A DNA stretch of 46,286 nucleotides, from the IMG/VR virus record IMGVR_UViG_3300032284_000725, positions 1 through 46,286 of that record. One strand, written 5' to 3'. The stretch's first letter is position 1, and each line of letters starts with the position of its first letter. Positions 8,335 to 16,445 of this stretch are shown piece after piece. A program made the translations under genes and the position numbers. Under the pieces are notes generated by a model. That model saw nothing but the letters and a program-made list of their open reading frames with translations, ran no database searches and was not told where the DNA came from. The stretch is from a virus.

Positions 8335-10998
8335 ATGAGTTATATAGATGCATTATACGATCGCACTAAAGATCGTATCCATGTGGTAGAGCGTGTTAAT
8401 GGACAACGTGAATACCGCGAATATCCAGCAAATTATGTTTTTTATTACGACGACCCACGTGGTAAATTCCGTACTATCTTTGATACGCCTGTCAGTAGAT
8501 TTAGTACACGCATAGGCAAAGAATTCCATAAAGAGATACGAATACACAGCGGCAAGCGAGTGTGGGAAAGTGATATAAATCCAGTATTCCGTTGCTTAGA
8601 AGAAAACTATCTAGGTGTGCAATCCCCTAAACTACAGACAGCGTTTTTTGATATTGAGGTAGATTTTGATCCTGCACGAGGTTTTAGTAAGCCCGAGGAT
8701 CCTTTTAATCCTATTACTGCTATCAGTGTATATTTAGATTGGATGGACAAACTTGTAACACTGGTAATACCGCCCAAGAGCTATAGTTGGGAAACAGCAC
8801 AGGAAGTAGCTAACAACTATGACAACTGCTTTTTGTTTGAACGTGAGGAAGATCTGCTAGATACTTTTTTAAATCTAATAGATGATGCAGATATCTTAAG
8901 CGGATGGAATTCAGAAGGCTATGATATACCTTATACTATTGGACGTGTAACAAGGGTGTTAAGCAAGGACGACACTAGACGTTTTTGTTTATGGAGCCAA
9001 TTTCCTAAAGTACGTGAGTACGAACGTTTTGGTGCTAATAATGTAACGTTTGATCTTATTGGTCGTGTACACATGGACTATATGCAACTGTATCGTAAGT
9101 ACACATATGAAGAACGTCATAGTTATAGTTTAGATGCTATTGCAGAGTATGAATTAGATGAACGTAAAACACAGTATGAAGGCACATTAGATCAACTGTA
9201 TAACAAAGACTTTCCTAAGTTTATTGAATACAACAGACAAGATACAATGCTGTTAGGTAAACTAGACAAGAAACTAAGATTCCTAGATCTCGCTAATGAA
9301 TTGGCACATGATAACACTGTGTTGTTACAGACAACAATGGGTGCTGTGGCAGTTACAGAACAGGCTATTATAAACCAGGCACATCAACAAGGTATGGTTG
9401 TACCTAATAGAAAAGGCTACGGTGATGAAGAACAAACGCAGGCGGCAGGTGCGTATGTAGCAACTCCTAAAGCAGGCATGCATGATTATATAGGCGCAGT
9501 TGACATTAACTCACTGTATCCGTCAGCTATTCGTGCATTAAACATGGGACCAGAAACTATTGTAGGACAGTTAAGACCTATAATGACAGACAACTATATT
9601 AAAAATAAGATAAACGCAGGCAGTGGCTTTGCAGACGCATGGGAAGGTTTGTTTGGCACACTAGAATACACCGCTGTTATGAATGCAGAAGTAGGCACAG
9701 AGATTACTATTGACTGGGAAACTACTGGCGAAAGCAGTGTACACAGTGCTGCAGATGTATGGAGATTAATATTTGACAGCAACCAACCTTGGATATTAAG
9801 TGCTAATGGTACTATATTCAGCTACGAGAAAGAAGCTATTGTGCCTAGTTTACTAAAACGCTGGTATGCTGAACGTAAAGAGCTACAGGCTAAAAAGAAA
9901 GAAGCAGTCGAAGAAGAAGACAAGGCGTTTTGGGACAAACGACAGTTGGTAAAGAAAATTAACTTAAACAGTTTGTATGGTGCATTGTTAAATCCCGGCT
10001 GTAGATTCTTTGATAAACGTATTGGGCAATCGACAACACTGACAGGCAGAACTATTGCTAGACATATGGATGCATTTATTAACGAATGCATAACTGGCAA
10101 GTATGATCACATGGGTGATGCTATTATATATGGTGACACTGACTCGTGTTACTTTAGTGCGTATGCCGCAGTTAAGGCAGATGTTGAATCCGGTAAGATG
10201 GAATGGAATAGAGACATTGCTATACAACTGTATGACACCATTGCAGATCAGGTTAATGCCAGCTTTCCTGCTATGATGGAAAGATCGCATCATTGTCCTA
10301 GGGATCTAGGCGAAACGATTAAGGCAGGCAGAGAACTTGTAGCAAGTAAAGGTTTGTTTATTAAGAAGAAACGTTATGCTGTATTGATATATGATATGGA
10401 AGGCAAGCGTTTGGATAGTCACAACAGTCCTGGCAAAGTAAAAGCCATGGGCTTAGATCTAAAACGCAGTGATACTCCTAAAGTAGTACAGGACTTCTTA
10501 AGCGACATATTATTACTGGCATTAACAGGCACAGATAAAGATATCATTGTGGCCAAGATCCGTGAATTTAAACTGTTATTCCAAGACAGACCAGCCTGGG
10601 AAAAAGGCACACCTAAGCGTGTAAACAATCTAACCAAGTTTACTAAAGAAGAAGAACGGTTAGGCAAAGCCAACATGCCTGGACATGTACGTGCTGCAAT
10701 GAATTGGAATAACCTAAAACGTATGCATAACGACAACTACAGCATGACCATAGTTGACGGCATGAAGACCATCGTGTGTAAATTAAAAGATAATCCATTG
10801 GGATATACCAGTGTGGGTTATCCAACAGATGAAACACATTTGCCACCTTGGTTTAAAGAACTACCATTTGATGACAGTGGCATGGAAAGTGTTATCGTTG
10901 ATCAGAAGGTAGAGAACTTACTGGGGGTGCTGGAATGGAATCTTGCTGAAAGCACTGATATTAAAACAACATTTGACAATCTTTTTAGTTTCAATTAA
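8335..10998 (+). CDS. 43: family B DNA polymerase (T4 gp43-like)
   Basis: This replicative polymerase has 3'-5' proofreading; 887 residues against 898 in T4. Exonuclease motifs: FFDIEVDF with Asp106/Glu108, SGWNSEGYDIP, and YNRQDTMLL. Polymerase motifs: A, DINSLYPSAI; B, KKINLNSLYG; C, YGDTDS with Asp601 and Asp603. All catalytic acids are present in one uninterrupted frame, without the split or intein insertions seen in some relatives. It would work with the clamp gene 68 bases downstream. If the phage makes dPreQ0 DNA by DpdA exchange, this enzyme copies ordinary dG and must also read the modified template. The ATG at 8335 follows a good ribosome site and a candidate regulatory hairpin. Confidence 0.97.
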   Translation: MSYIDALYDRTKDRIHVVERVNGQREYREYPANYVFYYDDPRGKFRTIFDTPVSRFSTRIGKEFHKEIRIHSGKRVWESDINPVFRCLEENYLGVQSPKLQTAFFDIEVDFDPARGFSKPEDPFNPITAISVYLDWMDKLVTLVIPPKSYSWETAQEVANNYDNCFLFEREEDLLDTFLNLIDDADILSGWNSEGYDIPYTIGRVTRVLSKDDTRRFCLWSQFPKVREYERFGANNVTFDLIGRVHMDYMQLYRKYTYEERHSYSLDAIAEYELDERKTQYEGTLDQLYNKDFPKFIEYNRQDTMLLGKLDKKLRFLDLANELAHDNTVLLQTTMGAVAVTEQAIINQAHQQGMVVPNRKGYGDEEQTQAAGAYVATPKAGMHDYIGAVDINSLYPSAIRALNMGPETIVGQLRPIMTDNYIKNKINAGSGFADAWEGLFGTLEYTAVMNAEVGTEITIDWETTGESSVHSAADVWRLIFDSNQPWILSANGTIFSYEKEAIVPSLLKRWYAERKELQAKKKEAVEEEDKAFWDKRQLVKKINLNSLYGALLNPGCRFFDKRIGQSTTLTGRTIARHMDAFINECITGKYDHMGDAIIYGDTDSCYFSAYAAVKADVESGKMEWNRDIAIQLYDTIADQVNASFPAMMERSHHCPRDLGETIKAGRELVASKGLFIKKKRYAVLIYDMEGKRLDSHNSPGKVKAMGLDLKRSDTPKVVQDFLSDILLLALTGTDKDIIVAKIREFKLLFQDRPAWEKGTPKRVNNLTKFTKEEERLGKANMPGHVRAAMNWNNLKRMHNDNYSMTIVDGMKTIVCKLKDNPLGYTSVGYPTDETHLPPWFKELPFDDSGMESVIVDQKVENLLGVLEWNLAESTDIKTTFDNLFSFN

Positions 10999-11001
10999 AA
11001 T
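10973..11001 (+). promoter_or_regulatory. sigma70-type promoter for sliding clamp
   Basis: TTGACA (10973-10978), 17-base spacer, TAAAAT (10996-11001). It overlaps the 3' end of the polymerase gene. The start near 11008 would give a leader of about 58 bases with TTAGGAGAA just before the ATG at 11066. CTAAATATA at 11026-11034 also occurs in the 20755 promoter. Confidence 0.7.
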
Positions 11002-11065
11002 ATTTTACCAAACCTATTGAATTTTCTAAATATAACATATACACTAACCTTATTAGGAGAAATTT

Positions 11066-11797
11066 ATGCGTGATTACTTATTAGATATCGTAACAAACAC
11101 TTATGGCCTAGGCAGTATTGACCTAGTAAAAATAACAGGCACAGATACAGAAACAACGATTGACGCTATTGCAGAGGATCGTAGTGTTATTGTACAGGCC
11201 AAAACAAATACACCAGTGCCAGAGTTTGTTGGTACGTTTGGTATGCCTAACTTAGGCAAGCTCAGTACTATTTTAGGTATTCCAGAATACAAGGAAGACG
11301 CTAAGATTAGTTTAACTAAACAGGATCGCAACGGTGAAAGCGTAGCAGTAGGTTTACACTTTGAAAACAAAGCTGGCGATTTTAAGAATGATTATAGATT
11401 TATGAGCAGTGAGATCGTTAACGACAAACTTAAAACAGTTAAATTCCGTGGTGTTAATTGGAATGTTGAATTCCAACCATCTGTTGCTAACATACAGAGA
11501 TTAAAATTCCAGGCACAGGCAAATAGTGAAGAAACCACGTTTACTGCTAAAACAGAAGGCACTGATTTAAAATTGTTCTTTGGTGACCATAGCAGTCACG
11601 CAGGCAATTTTGTATTCCAGGCAGGTGTTACAGGCACCTTAAGTAAAGGCTGGAGTTGGCCAATCACAGCAGTTACTGGCATTTTAAGTCTGCCAGGCGA
11701 TAAAATGTTTTATATCAGCGATGAAGGTGCTGCACAGATTACGGTTAACAGTGGTTTAGCAACTTATAACTTTATCTTACCTGCACAAAGCAAATAA
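11066..11797 (+). CDS. 45: DNA polymerase sliding clamp (gp45-like)
   Basis: 243 residues, close to T4 gp45 (228), the trimeric ring that tethers the polymerase and, in T4, activates late transcription. The fold signature is weak by eye, but a phage-clamp-type segment is present: FVGTFGMPNLGKLSTILGIP, corresponding to the T4 FLGILSL strand. The C-terminal half has alternating strands ending in a short tail, YNFILPAQSK. It lies directly after the polymerase gene with its own promoter, as expected for a protein needed in excess. A role in late transcription is plausible because NATAAATA motifs occur in the window, but no gp33- or gp55-like gene was recognised here. Confidence 0.75.
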   Translation: MRDYLLDIVTNTYGLGSIDLVKITGTDTETTIDAIAEDRSVIVQAKTNTPVPEFVGTFGMPNLGKLSTILGIPEYKEDAKISLTKQDRNGESVAVGLHFENKAGDFKNDYRFMSSEIVNDKLKTVKFRGVNWNVEFQPSVANIQRLKFQAQANSEETTFTAKTEGTDLKLFFGDHSSHAGNFVFQAGVTGTLSKGWSWPITAVTGILSLPGDKMFYISDEGAAQITVNSGLATYNFILPAQSK

Positions 11798-11800
11798 TCT

Positions 11801-12037
11801 ATGACAATGGGCAAACAGATCTATTATCATAAACTACGCAATGATGATCCAGATACTATTAGATCCCATATATCTTATCTTGAACAGCAACATAAGAGTC
11901 TAGATGAACAGATTAAGAGAGGCCACACTAACTATCTAGACGATGAACATCTAGGCAAGATGAAGCATGAAAAGCTAGGTATCAAGCGAAAGATTGTGGA
12001 ATTTAAACAAAAACTAGAACAGGTAACTAATGGATAA
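11801..12037 (+). CDS. YdcH/DUF465-like coiled-coil protein
   Basis: 78 residues, 3 bases after the clamp. Residues about 22-70 give a helical hairpin of DUF465 type: HISYLEQQHKSLDEQIKR, a short acidic turn containing LDDEHL, then KHEKLGIKRKIVEFKQKL. Members are short coiled-coil proteins of unknown role. Its end overlaps the start of the transglycosylase gene by 8 bases, which suggests coupled translation with dpdA. Confidence 0.55.
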   Translation: MTMGKQIYYHKLRNDDPDTIRSHISYLEQQHKSLDEQIKRGHTNYLDDEHLGKMKHEKLGIKRKIVEFKQKLEQVTNG

Positions 12038-13586
12038 AGTAATAGACAATCTAACCAGCAAGCAGAAGGATTATGCTATATTCCTACCAGCACTTAGTGG
12101 CTTCTATGCTAACTATATTGGTAGACAACGGCACGATCCTAACTATGTAGAACCCACACGTGTGCCAGCAGACTTTGAAAATGGCATTGAAGGTATGAAT
12201 TATCTTAATCCAGAAAAGGCATACTTTCCATATCGTTGGAGCCTATACAGTGCTGGACACGCAGAGTTAGACACAAATAAGACAGCACCAGCTGAGGACA
12301 TGGTACGTAATCGTGATCGTGCTAACAGTTGGGTATTGGGTGACTCTGGTGGTTTCCAAATTGCTAAAGGTGTATGGGAGGCTGATTGGAAAGATCCTAA
12401 CTGTCCTAAGGCACAGAAAAAACGCGAGCTAGTGTTAAAGTGGATGGACAGCTACATGGACTATGGCATGGTATTGGATATTCCGGTATGGGCAACATCT
12501 GATCCTGCTGTACGTGCAAAAACTGGCATCAGCAACTTTCAAGAAGCCGTATATGGCACAGACATCAACAATCAATACTTTATGAAGAATCGTACGGGTG
12601 CATGTAAGTTCTTAAATGTATTACAGGGCGGCGACCACGCAGAAGCAGATCGTTGGTATGACATAATGAAACACTACTGTGACCCAACTAAACATGATCA
12701 ACCGTTTGAAGGTTGGTCAATGGGTGGACAAAACAAGTGCGACATACATCTTGCATTACGCAGACTAGTTACATTAAGATTTGATGGATTACTTGAAAAA
12801 GGCAAACAAGACTGGATGCACTTCTTGGGCACAAGTAAACTTGAATGGGCATTACTGTTAACAGATGTACAACGTGCGGTACGTAAATATCACAATGAGA
12901 ATTTTACAGTTAGCTTTGATTGTGCAAGTCCGTTTTTGGCAACTGCCAATGGTGCTATATATACCAACACAGAAACAGAAGATCGTAAAAAATGGGTATA
13001 CAGGACAGTGGCCAGCGTAGATGATAAAAAATATGCATTAGATACCCGTGGTTTTGGTGATGCAGTAAGAGCAGATGGCATATTTCCTAACTTTACTGAC
13101 AGCCCAATGTCTAGTCGTATGAAAATAAATGATGTGTGTTATTATAAACCGGGCGATCTTAATAAGATAGGAAAAGAAGGCAAGACTAGCTGGGATAGTT
13201 TTAGTTATGCATTACAGATGGGACATAATATCTGGAGTCATATCACTGCTGTGCAACAGGCAAATAGACAGTATGATGCAGGTAGTGTACCTAGAATGTT
13301 AGTACAGGAAAAGCATGAACGTATATTTTTTAAACAGATAGTAGATGAGATTTTTGCTACCAGCGACCGTGACAAAGCAATGGCATTAATTGAATACCAC
13401 GAAAAATATTGGATGGCTATACCTGGCACAGGCAATGCAACTGGTAAGAAAACCAAGAACGCACACACACAGTTTAAGGCATTGTTTGAAGAAGTTGGTG
13501 CAGAAACGGAAACTATTGAATCCGCAGACGATGACCAAGAGTTTGATGAAGGCAATCTGGATAAGTTGGAAATGGATATAGTATAA
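12030..13586 (+). CDS. dpdA: DpdA-type DNA 7-deazaguanine transglycosylase
   Basis: 518 residues of the tRNA-guanine transglycosylase superfamily. GDSGGFQ places Asp105 where bacterial TGT has its general-base Asp102. LQGG near residue 203 and FEGWSMGG near 232 correspond to the base-recognition loops. SFDCASP places Asp297 where TGT has its nucleophile Asp280. The bacterial C-terminal CxCxxC...H zinc site is not there: only one Cys (DVCYY) precedes the MGHNIWSHITAVQQANR helix. The full preQ0 pathway elsewhere in the window, and the phage context, point to the DpdA branch, which exchanges guanine in DNA for preQ0 or a derivative, rather than to tRNA modification. An acidic tail follows residue 480. 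Confidence 0.85.
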   Translation: MDKVIDNLTSKQKDYAIFLPALSGFYANYIGRQRHDPNYVEPTRVPADFENGIEGMNYLNPEKAYFPYRWSLYSAGHAELDTNKTAPAEDMVRNRDRANSWVLGDSGGFQIAKGVWEADWKDPNCPKAQKKRELVLKWMDSYMDYGMVLDIPVWATSDPAVRAKTGISNFQEAVYGTDINNQYFMKNRTGACKFLNVLQGGDHAEADRWYDIMKHYCDPTKHDQPFEGWSMGGQNKCDIHLALRRLVTLRFDGLLEKGKQDWMHFLGTSKLEWALLLTDVQRAVRKYHNENFTVSFDCASPFLATANGAIYTNTETEDRKKWVYRTVASVDDKKYALDTRGFGDAVRADGIFPNFTDSPMSSRMKINDVCYYKPGDLNKIGKEGKTSWDSFSYALQMGHNIWSHITAVQQANRQYDAGSVPRMLVQEKHERIFFKQIVDEIFATSDRDKAMALIEYHEKYWMAIPGTGNATGKKTKNAHTQFKALFEEVGAETETIESADDDQEFDEGNLDKLEMDIV

Positions 13587-13951
13587 TGGAAAGATTGGAC
13601 AACGTGGTAGATATATCACAGATGCACAGTCGTGCTGTTAGGGAACAGACACAACGTCGTGGTCAATGGGCTAAAAGAATGGCCATATTCCTAACAGACA
13701 AGCTGGGCTATGAGCTAAAAATATATCTAGAGTGGGACAACATATTAAATACAAATGAAGTACAACAGTGGCTCAATAATGCAGACTTGTTAATTAATAT
13801 GCACATTGATGCTATTGTAGATGATCTGTATACACAGATTGCCGAAAAATACCCAAATAGGGATATCTGGATAGAAGCCAGCAAATTTCTAGAAGTGGGT
13901 CTATTTGTTGAGTACAACTGTACTCGTCCTTTAAACTCTGTCACTAATTAA
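13586..13951 (+). CDS. hypothetical protein downstream of dpdA
   Basis: 121 residues; the ATG overlaps the dpdA stop by one base (TAATG). It has a basic N-terminal helix (HSRAVREQTQRRGQWAKRM) and an acidic remainder, with no family recognised. The tight coupling makes it a candidate accessory protein of the transglycosylase, but that is inference from position only. Confidence 0.6.
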   Translation: MERLDNVVDISQMHSRAVREQTQRRGQWAKRMAIFLTDKLGYELKIYLEWDNILNTNEVQQWLNNADLLINMHIDAIVDDLYTQIAEKYPNRDIWIEASKFLEVGLFVEYNCTRPLNSVTN

Positions 13952-13963
13952 GGAGAATTAATC

Positions 13964-14197
13964 GTGGCAAACCAACCAGTGTGGCTTAAGAAATATCTAA
14001 GAATGAGCCCAGAAGTAAGACAAGTATACAACGATCTAGATGCATGGTTAAACTATTGCAGGTTTCATATGATCAAGTATGATGAAGCAGATCTTTATAA
14101 ATCAAGTGTTTATAAAGAATGGCAGGAAAGACGTAAGCGCAGAGAACAATGGCGCCAACGTAATGGTGGTTCTAGTGGTTATAATAACCGAAGATAA
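13964..14197 (+). CDS. small basic conserved phage protein
   Basis: 77 residues from a GTG start, chosen because AAGGAGAA lies 8 bases upstream. PVWLKKYLRMSPEVRQVYNDLDAW and a DEADLY segment resemble a small protein I recall as widespread in marine T4-like phages. The C-terminus is strongly basic and Gly/Asn/Arg-rich (QRNGGSSGYNNRR), as in nucleic-acid-binding tails. Two TAACCGAA motifs overlap its end. Confidence 0.65.
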   Translation: MANQPVWLKKYLRMSPEVRQVYNDLDAWLNYCRFHMIKYDEADLYKSSVYKEWQERRKRREQWRQRNGGSSGYNNRR

Positions 14198-14202
14198 CCG
14201 AA
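14185..14202 (+). promoter_or_regulatory. tandem TAACCGAA elements, one helical turn apart
   Basis: TAACCGAA occurs at 14185-14192 and 14195-14202, ten bases apart, so both copies face the same side of the helix. The same word lies in or beside several promoters in this window (20734, 23681, 28293, and reversed at 30399). It is probably a protein-binding site; the protein is unknown. Confidence 0.4.
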
Positions 14203-14204
14203 AT

Positions 14205-14237
14205 AAATCTGGTCAGGTATTGTGCTTGACCAGATTT
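14205..14237 (+). terminator. 11-bp stem-loop before folE leader
   Basis: AAATCTGGTCA (14205-14215) pairs perfectly with TGACCAGATTT (14227-14237) around an 11-base loop. Only a short TTT follows, so it is a weak terminator or an mRNA-end/processing structure after the 13964 gene. It could also be bidirectional. Confidence 0.5.
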
Positions 14238-14269
14238 CATGTTAATATAAGTGTATTATGTCAATATCT

Positions 14270-14277
14270 GATAAATA
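14270..14277 (+). promoter_or_regulatory. candidate late-type promoter GATAAATA
   Basis: GATAAATA fits the NATAAATA late motif. A start about 6 bases downstream would put the 5' end at the base of the first leader hairpin (14281). A classical alternative using TTGACC at 14226 has no good -10 box. Confidence 0.4.
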
Positions 14278-14280
14278 CAT

Positions 14281-14347
14281 TTGCTACACAACGGTAGCAA
14301 AGTAGTTTTAGAAACTACGTTAAGCGTAAACGTTAGACGCTATTTTT
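14281..14347 (+). promoter_or_regulatory. structured folE leader with attenuator-like end
   Basis: Three adjacent stem-loops: TTGCTAC/GTAGCAA (14281-14300, 6-base loop), GTAGTTT/AAACTAC (14302-14318, 3-base loop) and AGCGT/ACGCT (14323-14341, 9-base loop), the last followed by ATTTTT like an intrinsic terminator. An alternative stem ACGTT (14317-14321)/AACGT (14329-14333) interleaves with the third as a pseudoknot or a competing fold. The Shine-Dalgarno AGAGGAAAA follows at 14351. It may be an attenuator or ligand-binding RNA; it does not match the preQ1-I consensus that I know. Confidence 0.5.
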
Positions 14348-14363
14348 CATAGAGGAAAACAAA

Positions 14364-15044
14364 ATGTCTTTTAACAAAACAAAATGTGACCCTGCTCTAG
14401 GGTTAGAAATCCACAAACACTTAGTATCCAAAGGCGTAGAAACGCCAATCAAAGATAACGGTTTAGACAGGACTGCTAAAATCGATATTATTGAAACCAA
14501 GGTCCGCGATATAATGGAAACTCTTGGTTTAGACTTATCCGATGACAGTTTAGAAGAAACGCCTAAACGTGTGGCCAAGATGTACGTAGGTGAGATATTT
14601 TGGGGGCTTGACTTTGAAGCATTTCCAAAATGCACAACCGTATCTAACAAAATGGCCTATGATGAAATGGTTATTGAGCGCAACGTAAATGTACAGAGTA
14701 ACTGTGAACACCATTTGGTAGTTATTGATGGGGTAGCAACAGTAGCGTACATTCCACAAGGCAAGGTACTTGGATTAAGTAAGATTAATCGTATTGTAGA
14801 ATACTTTGCTAAACGTCCACAGATACAAGAACGTTTAACAGAACAGGTATATTACGCATTACAGTATATCTTAGGCACTGACGACATTGGTGTAGTAATT
14901 GATGCACAGCACTATTGTGTTAAGAGTCGTGGTGTAGAAGATGTAGGTAGTTCTACAGTAACCAGTAAATTAGGTGGTTGCTTTAGAAAAGATCCTGCTG
15001 TACGTCAGGAATTTATGAACCTTGTTAATGCTTGCAAACGCTAG
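14364..15044 (+). CDS. folE: GTP cyclohydrolase I (FolE)
   Basis: 226 residues (E. coli FolE 222). It opens the GTP imidazole ring and rearranges it to 7,8-dihydroneopterin triphosphate, the first step of both folate and 7-deazaguanine synthesis. The zinc ligands are visible: Cys114 in SNCEHH with His116/His117, and Cys185 in HYCVKSRGV; the SRGVED segment is also canonical. With queD, queE and queC in this window it should feed preQ0 for DpdA; it could also support the folate needs of the DHFR/thymidylate synthase pair. The ATG at 14364 has a good ribosome site after a structured leader. Confidence 0.95.
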   Translation: MSFNKTKCDPALGLEIHKHLVSKGVETPIKDNGLDRTAKIDIIETKVRDIMETLGLDLSDDSLEETPKRVAKMYVGEIFWGLDFEAFPKCTTVSNKMAYDEMVIERNVNVQSNCEHHLVVIDGVATVAYIPQGKVLGLSKINRIVEYFAKRPQIQERLTEQVYYALQYILGTDDIGVVIDAQHYCVKSRGVEDVGSSTVTSKLGGCFRKDPAVRQEFMNLVNACKR

Positions 15045-15054
15045 GATTTAATCC

Positions 15055-15291
15055 GTGCTAGGCAGCGATATTGTTTGGTTTTTTGTAGGTATGTCTATAG
15101 GTGCATTAGGGGGCCTTAATATCAGCGAATTCCTATCACAAAAACGTAAACAACAAACGTTCGAACAAGTAGATGAGCAGGTCCGTAAGGATCTCGCTCA
15201 CTATCGCAATCTAAATGAAAGTCTTTTAGATGATGTTAAATTTTGGCGCAGTCGTGCGCAGACATTAGGAAAAATTAAAAATGGATCTTAA
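15055..15291 (+). CDS. small membrane-anchored coiled-coil protein
   Basis: 78 residues from a GTG start 10 bases after folE, with AGGA upstream. One N-terminal membrane helix (about residues 5-25, IVWFFVGMSIGALGGL) is followed by a charged helix of about 50 residues. This is the layout of an inner-membrane spanin or a small anchor, but no partner o-spanin is adjacent. The end overlaps the next gene by 11 bases. Confidence 0.6.
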   Translation: MLGSDIVWFFVGMSIGALGGLNISEFLSQKRKQQTFEQVDEQVRKDLAHYRNLNESLLDDVKFWRSRAQTLGKIKNGS

Positions 15292-15610
15292 AGAACCAGC
15301 AAGAAGATATTTCGAAGCCTTTAGTAAAAAAGACATTGATGCAGTAGCAAAAATGTTTGATGAAAAAGTAATACTAAAAGATTGGGAAATATCTGCCACT
15401 GGCAAAACAGATGTTGTTGCCGCTAATAAAAAAATATTTGACAGTGTAGACACTATCAGTGTTGTGCCTATCCACATCTACCAAGAAAACAGACATATAG
15501 TAGCAGAACTAGATATATTAGTCAATGACACAGAGAGATTGAGTGTAGTAGATGTAATTACATTTACACATGATAGATTTATTGGTAGTATAAGAGCATA
15601 CAAAGGATAA
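15281..15610 (+). CDS. NTF2/SnoaL-like fold protein
   Basis: 109 residues. The opening helix LKEPARRYFEAFSKKDIDAVAKMFDEKVILKD followed by a TGKTDV turn and alternating strands to FTHDRFIGSIRAY fits the NTF2-like (SnoaL-type) cone fold, which houses small-molecule enzymes or dimerisation domains. No catalytic residues can be assigned. It sits in a run of short, overlapping genes after folE. Confidence 0.6.
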   Translation: MDLKEPARRYFEAFSKKDIDAVAKMFDEKVILKDWEISATGKTDVVAANKKIFDSVDTISVVPIHIYQENRHIVAELDILVNDTERLSVVDVITFTHDRFIGSIRAYKG

Positions 15611-15612
15611 TC

Positions 15613-15921
15613 ATGCGTTGGCTTAAAAAGAAAATCTGTAGATGGTTAGGTGTAGAAAGATTTGACGATTGGGGCGTTGTTGAAGATGATAGAGATACTG
15701 TGTTAATTGGTCGAAGTAGGAATGACGCACCTGCATTTTTTGAGCGTAATCCTGAAACTAATTTCCGTATATATAATGCAAATGGTGGTATTATACTTGA
15801 AGTAGGACGTTGGGATAAAATACGCGGTGAGTGGACTACTAATATGCATATAATACACGAAGATGAAGAGCATGCTATAGATAGTATTGCTAGGATTATG
15901 ACAATGGAGTTATTAAAATGA
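15613..15921 (+). CDS. hypothetical protein, basic N-terminus
   Basis: 102 residues beginning with the basic segment MRWLKKKICRWLG, then an acidic region and a RIYNANGGIILEVGRW strand pair. No family recognised. Its end overlaps the start of the phosphoribosyltransferase gene (ATGA), so the two are probably translated together. Confidence 0.6.
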   Translation: MRWLKKKICRWLGVERFDDWGVVEDDRDTVLIGRSRNDAPAFFERNPETNFRIYNANGGIILEVGRWDKIRGEWTTNMHIIHEDEEHAIDSIARIMTMELLK

Positions 15922-16445
15922 AAAAAGTATATTATAGCCATAAGGATATAGAAAAATTAACGCAAAAAATTGCTTATAATATGAGCAAGGATAATTGGCG
16001 GCCAGATTATATTGTTGGATTAACTCGAGGTGGATTGGTTCCTGCTGTTTATCTAAGTCATTGGTTAGATATTCCTATGTGGACATTAAAAGTAAGTCTA
16101 CGTGACCATGCAGACACAGAAATGAATGCATGGATGTCAGTGGATGCGTTTGGTTATGTGCATGGCGATGGTACTAAAACAGATCCGGCACTGCGTAAAA
16201 ATATCCTAATCGTAGATGACATAAATGATACTGGTGCTACATTAGATTGGATCATTAAAGATTGGCAGGCAAGTTGTTTACCCGACAACACTGCTTGGTC
16301 TGCTGTTTGGGGGCATAATGTTAAGTTTGCAGTCCTAATTGACAATCTCAGCAGCAAGTTTAGTCGCTGTGTTGATTATCACGGTAAAACTATTAACAAA
16401 GCAGAAGAAGATGTGTGGATCGTTTATCCTTGGGAATTAGATTAA
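15918..16445 (+). CDS. purine-type phosphoribosyltransferase
   Basis: 175 residues of the type I PRTase fold. The PRPP-binding signature ILIVDDINDTGATL spans residues 96-109 (acids at 100-101, loop DTGAT at 104-108); a VGLTRGGLVPAVYLSHWL segment near residues 34-51 is the PPi loop. The closest functional match by eye is hypoxanthine/xanthine or guanine salvage. In this neighbourhood (FolE, QueE) it could recycle bases released by DpdA, since base exchange frees guanine; this is inference. A predicted Trp-rich C-terminus (VWIVYPWELD) is typical of Gpt-like enzymes. Confidence 0.8.
   Translation: MKKVYYSHKDIEKLTQKIAYNMSKDNWRPDYIVGLTRGGLVPAVYLSHWLDIPMWTLKVSLRDHADTEMNAWMSVDAFGYVHGDGTKTDPALRKNILIVDDINDTGATLDWIIKDWQASCLPDNTAWSAVWGHNVKFAVLIDNLSSKFSRCVDYHGKTINKAEEDVWIVYPWELD

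Noticed and set aside
13390-13619. Short frames on both strands inside the end of dpdA
   Set aside because: They overlap the dpdA acidic tail and have no ribosome site or family resemblance.
14226-14259. TTGACC as a -35 box for folE
   Set aside because: No TATAAT-like box at 16-18 bases; the TTGACC is part of the 11-bp terminator-like stem.
14302-14318. GTAGTTTTAGAAACTAC resembling a CRISPR repeat/tracrRNA piece
   Set aside because: Single copy, no array, no cas genes; it is explained by a hairpin in the folE leader.
14281-14347. preQ1-I riboswitch
   Set aside because: The expected short stem with CCC motif and A-rich tail is not present; a different or novel RNA is possible, so only a generic structured leader is called.
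15055-15291. Inner-membrane spanin call for the 78-residue protein
   Set aside because: Topology fits, but no lipoprotein partner overlaps or follows; kept only as a membrane-anchored coiled-coil protein.
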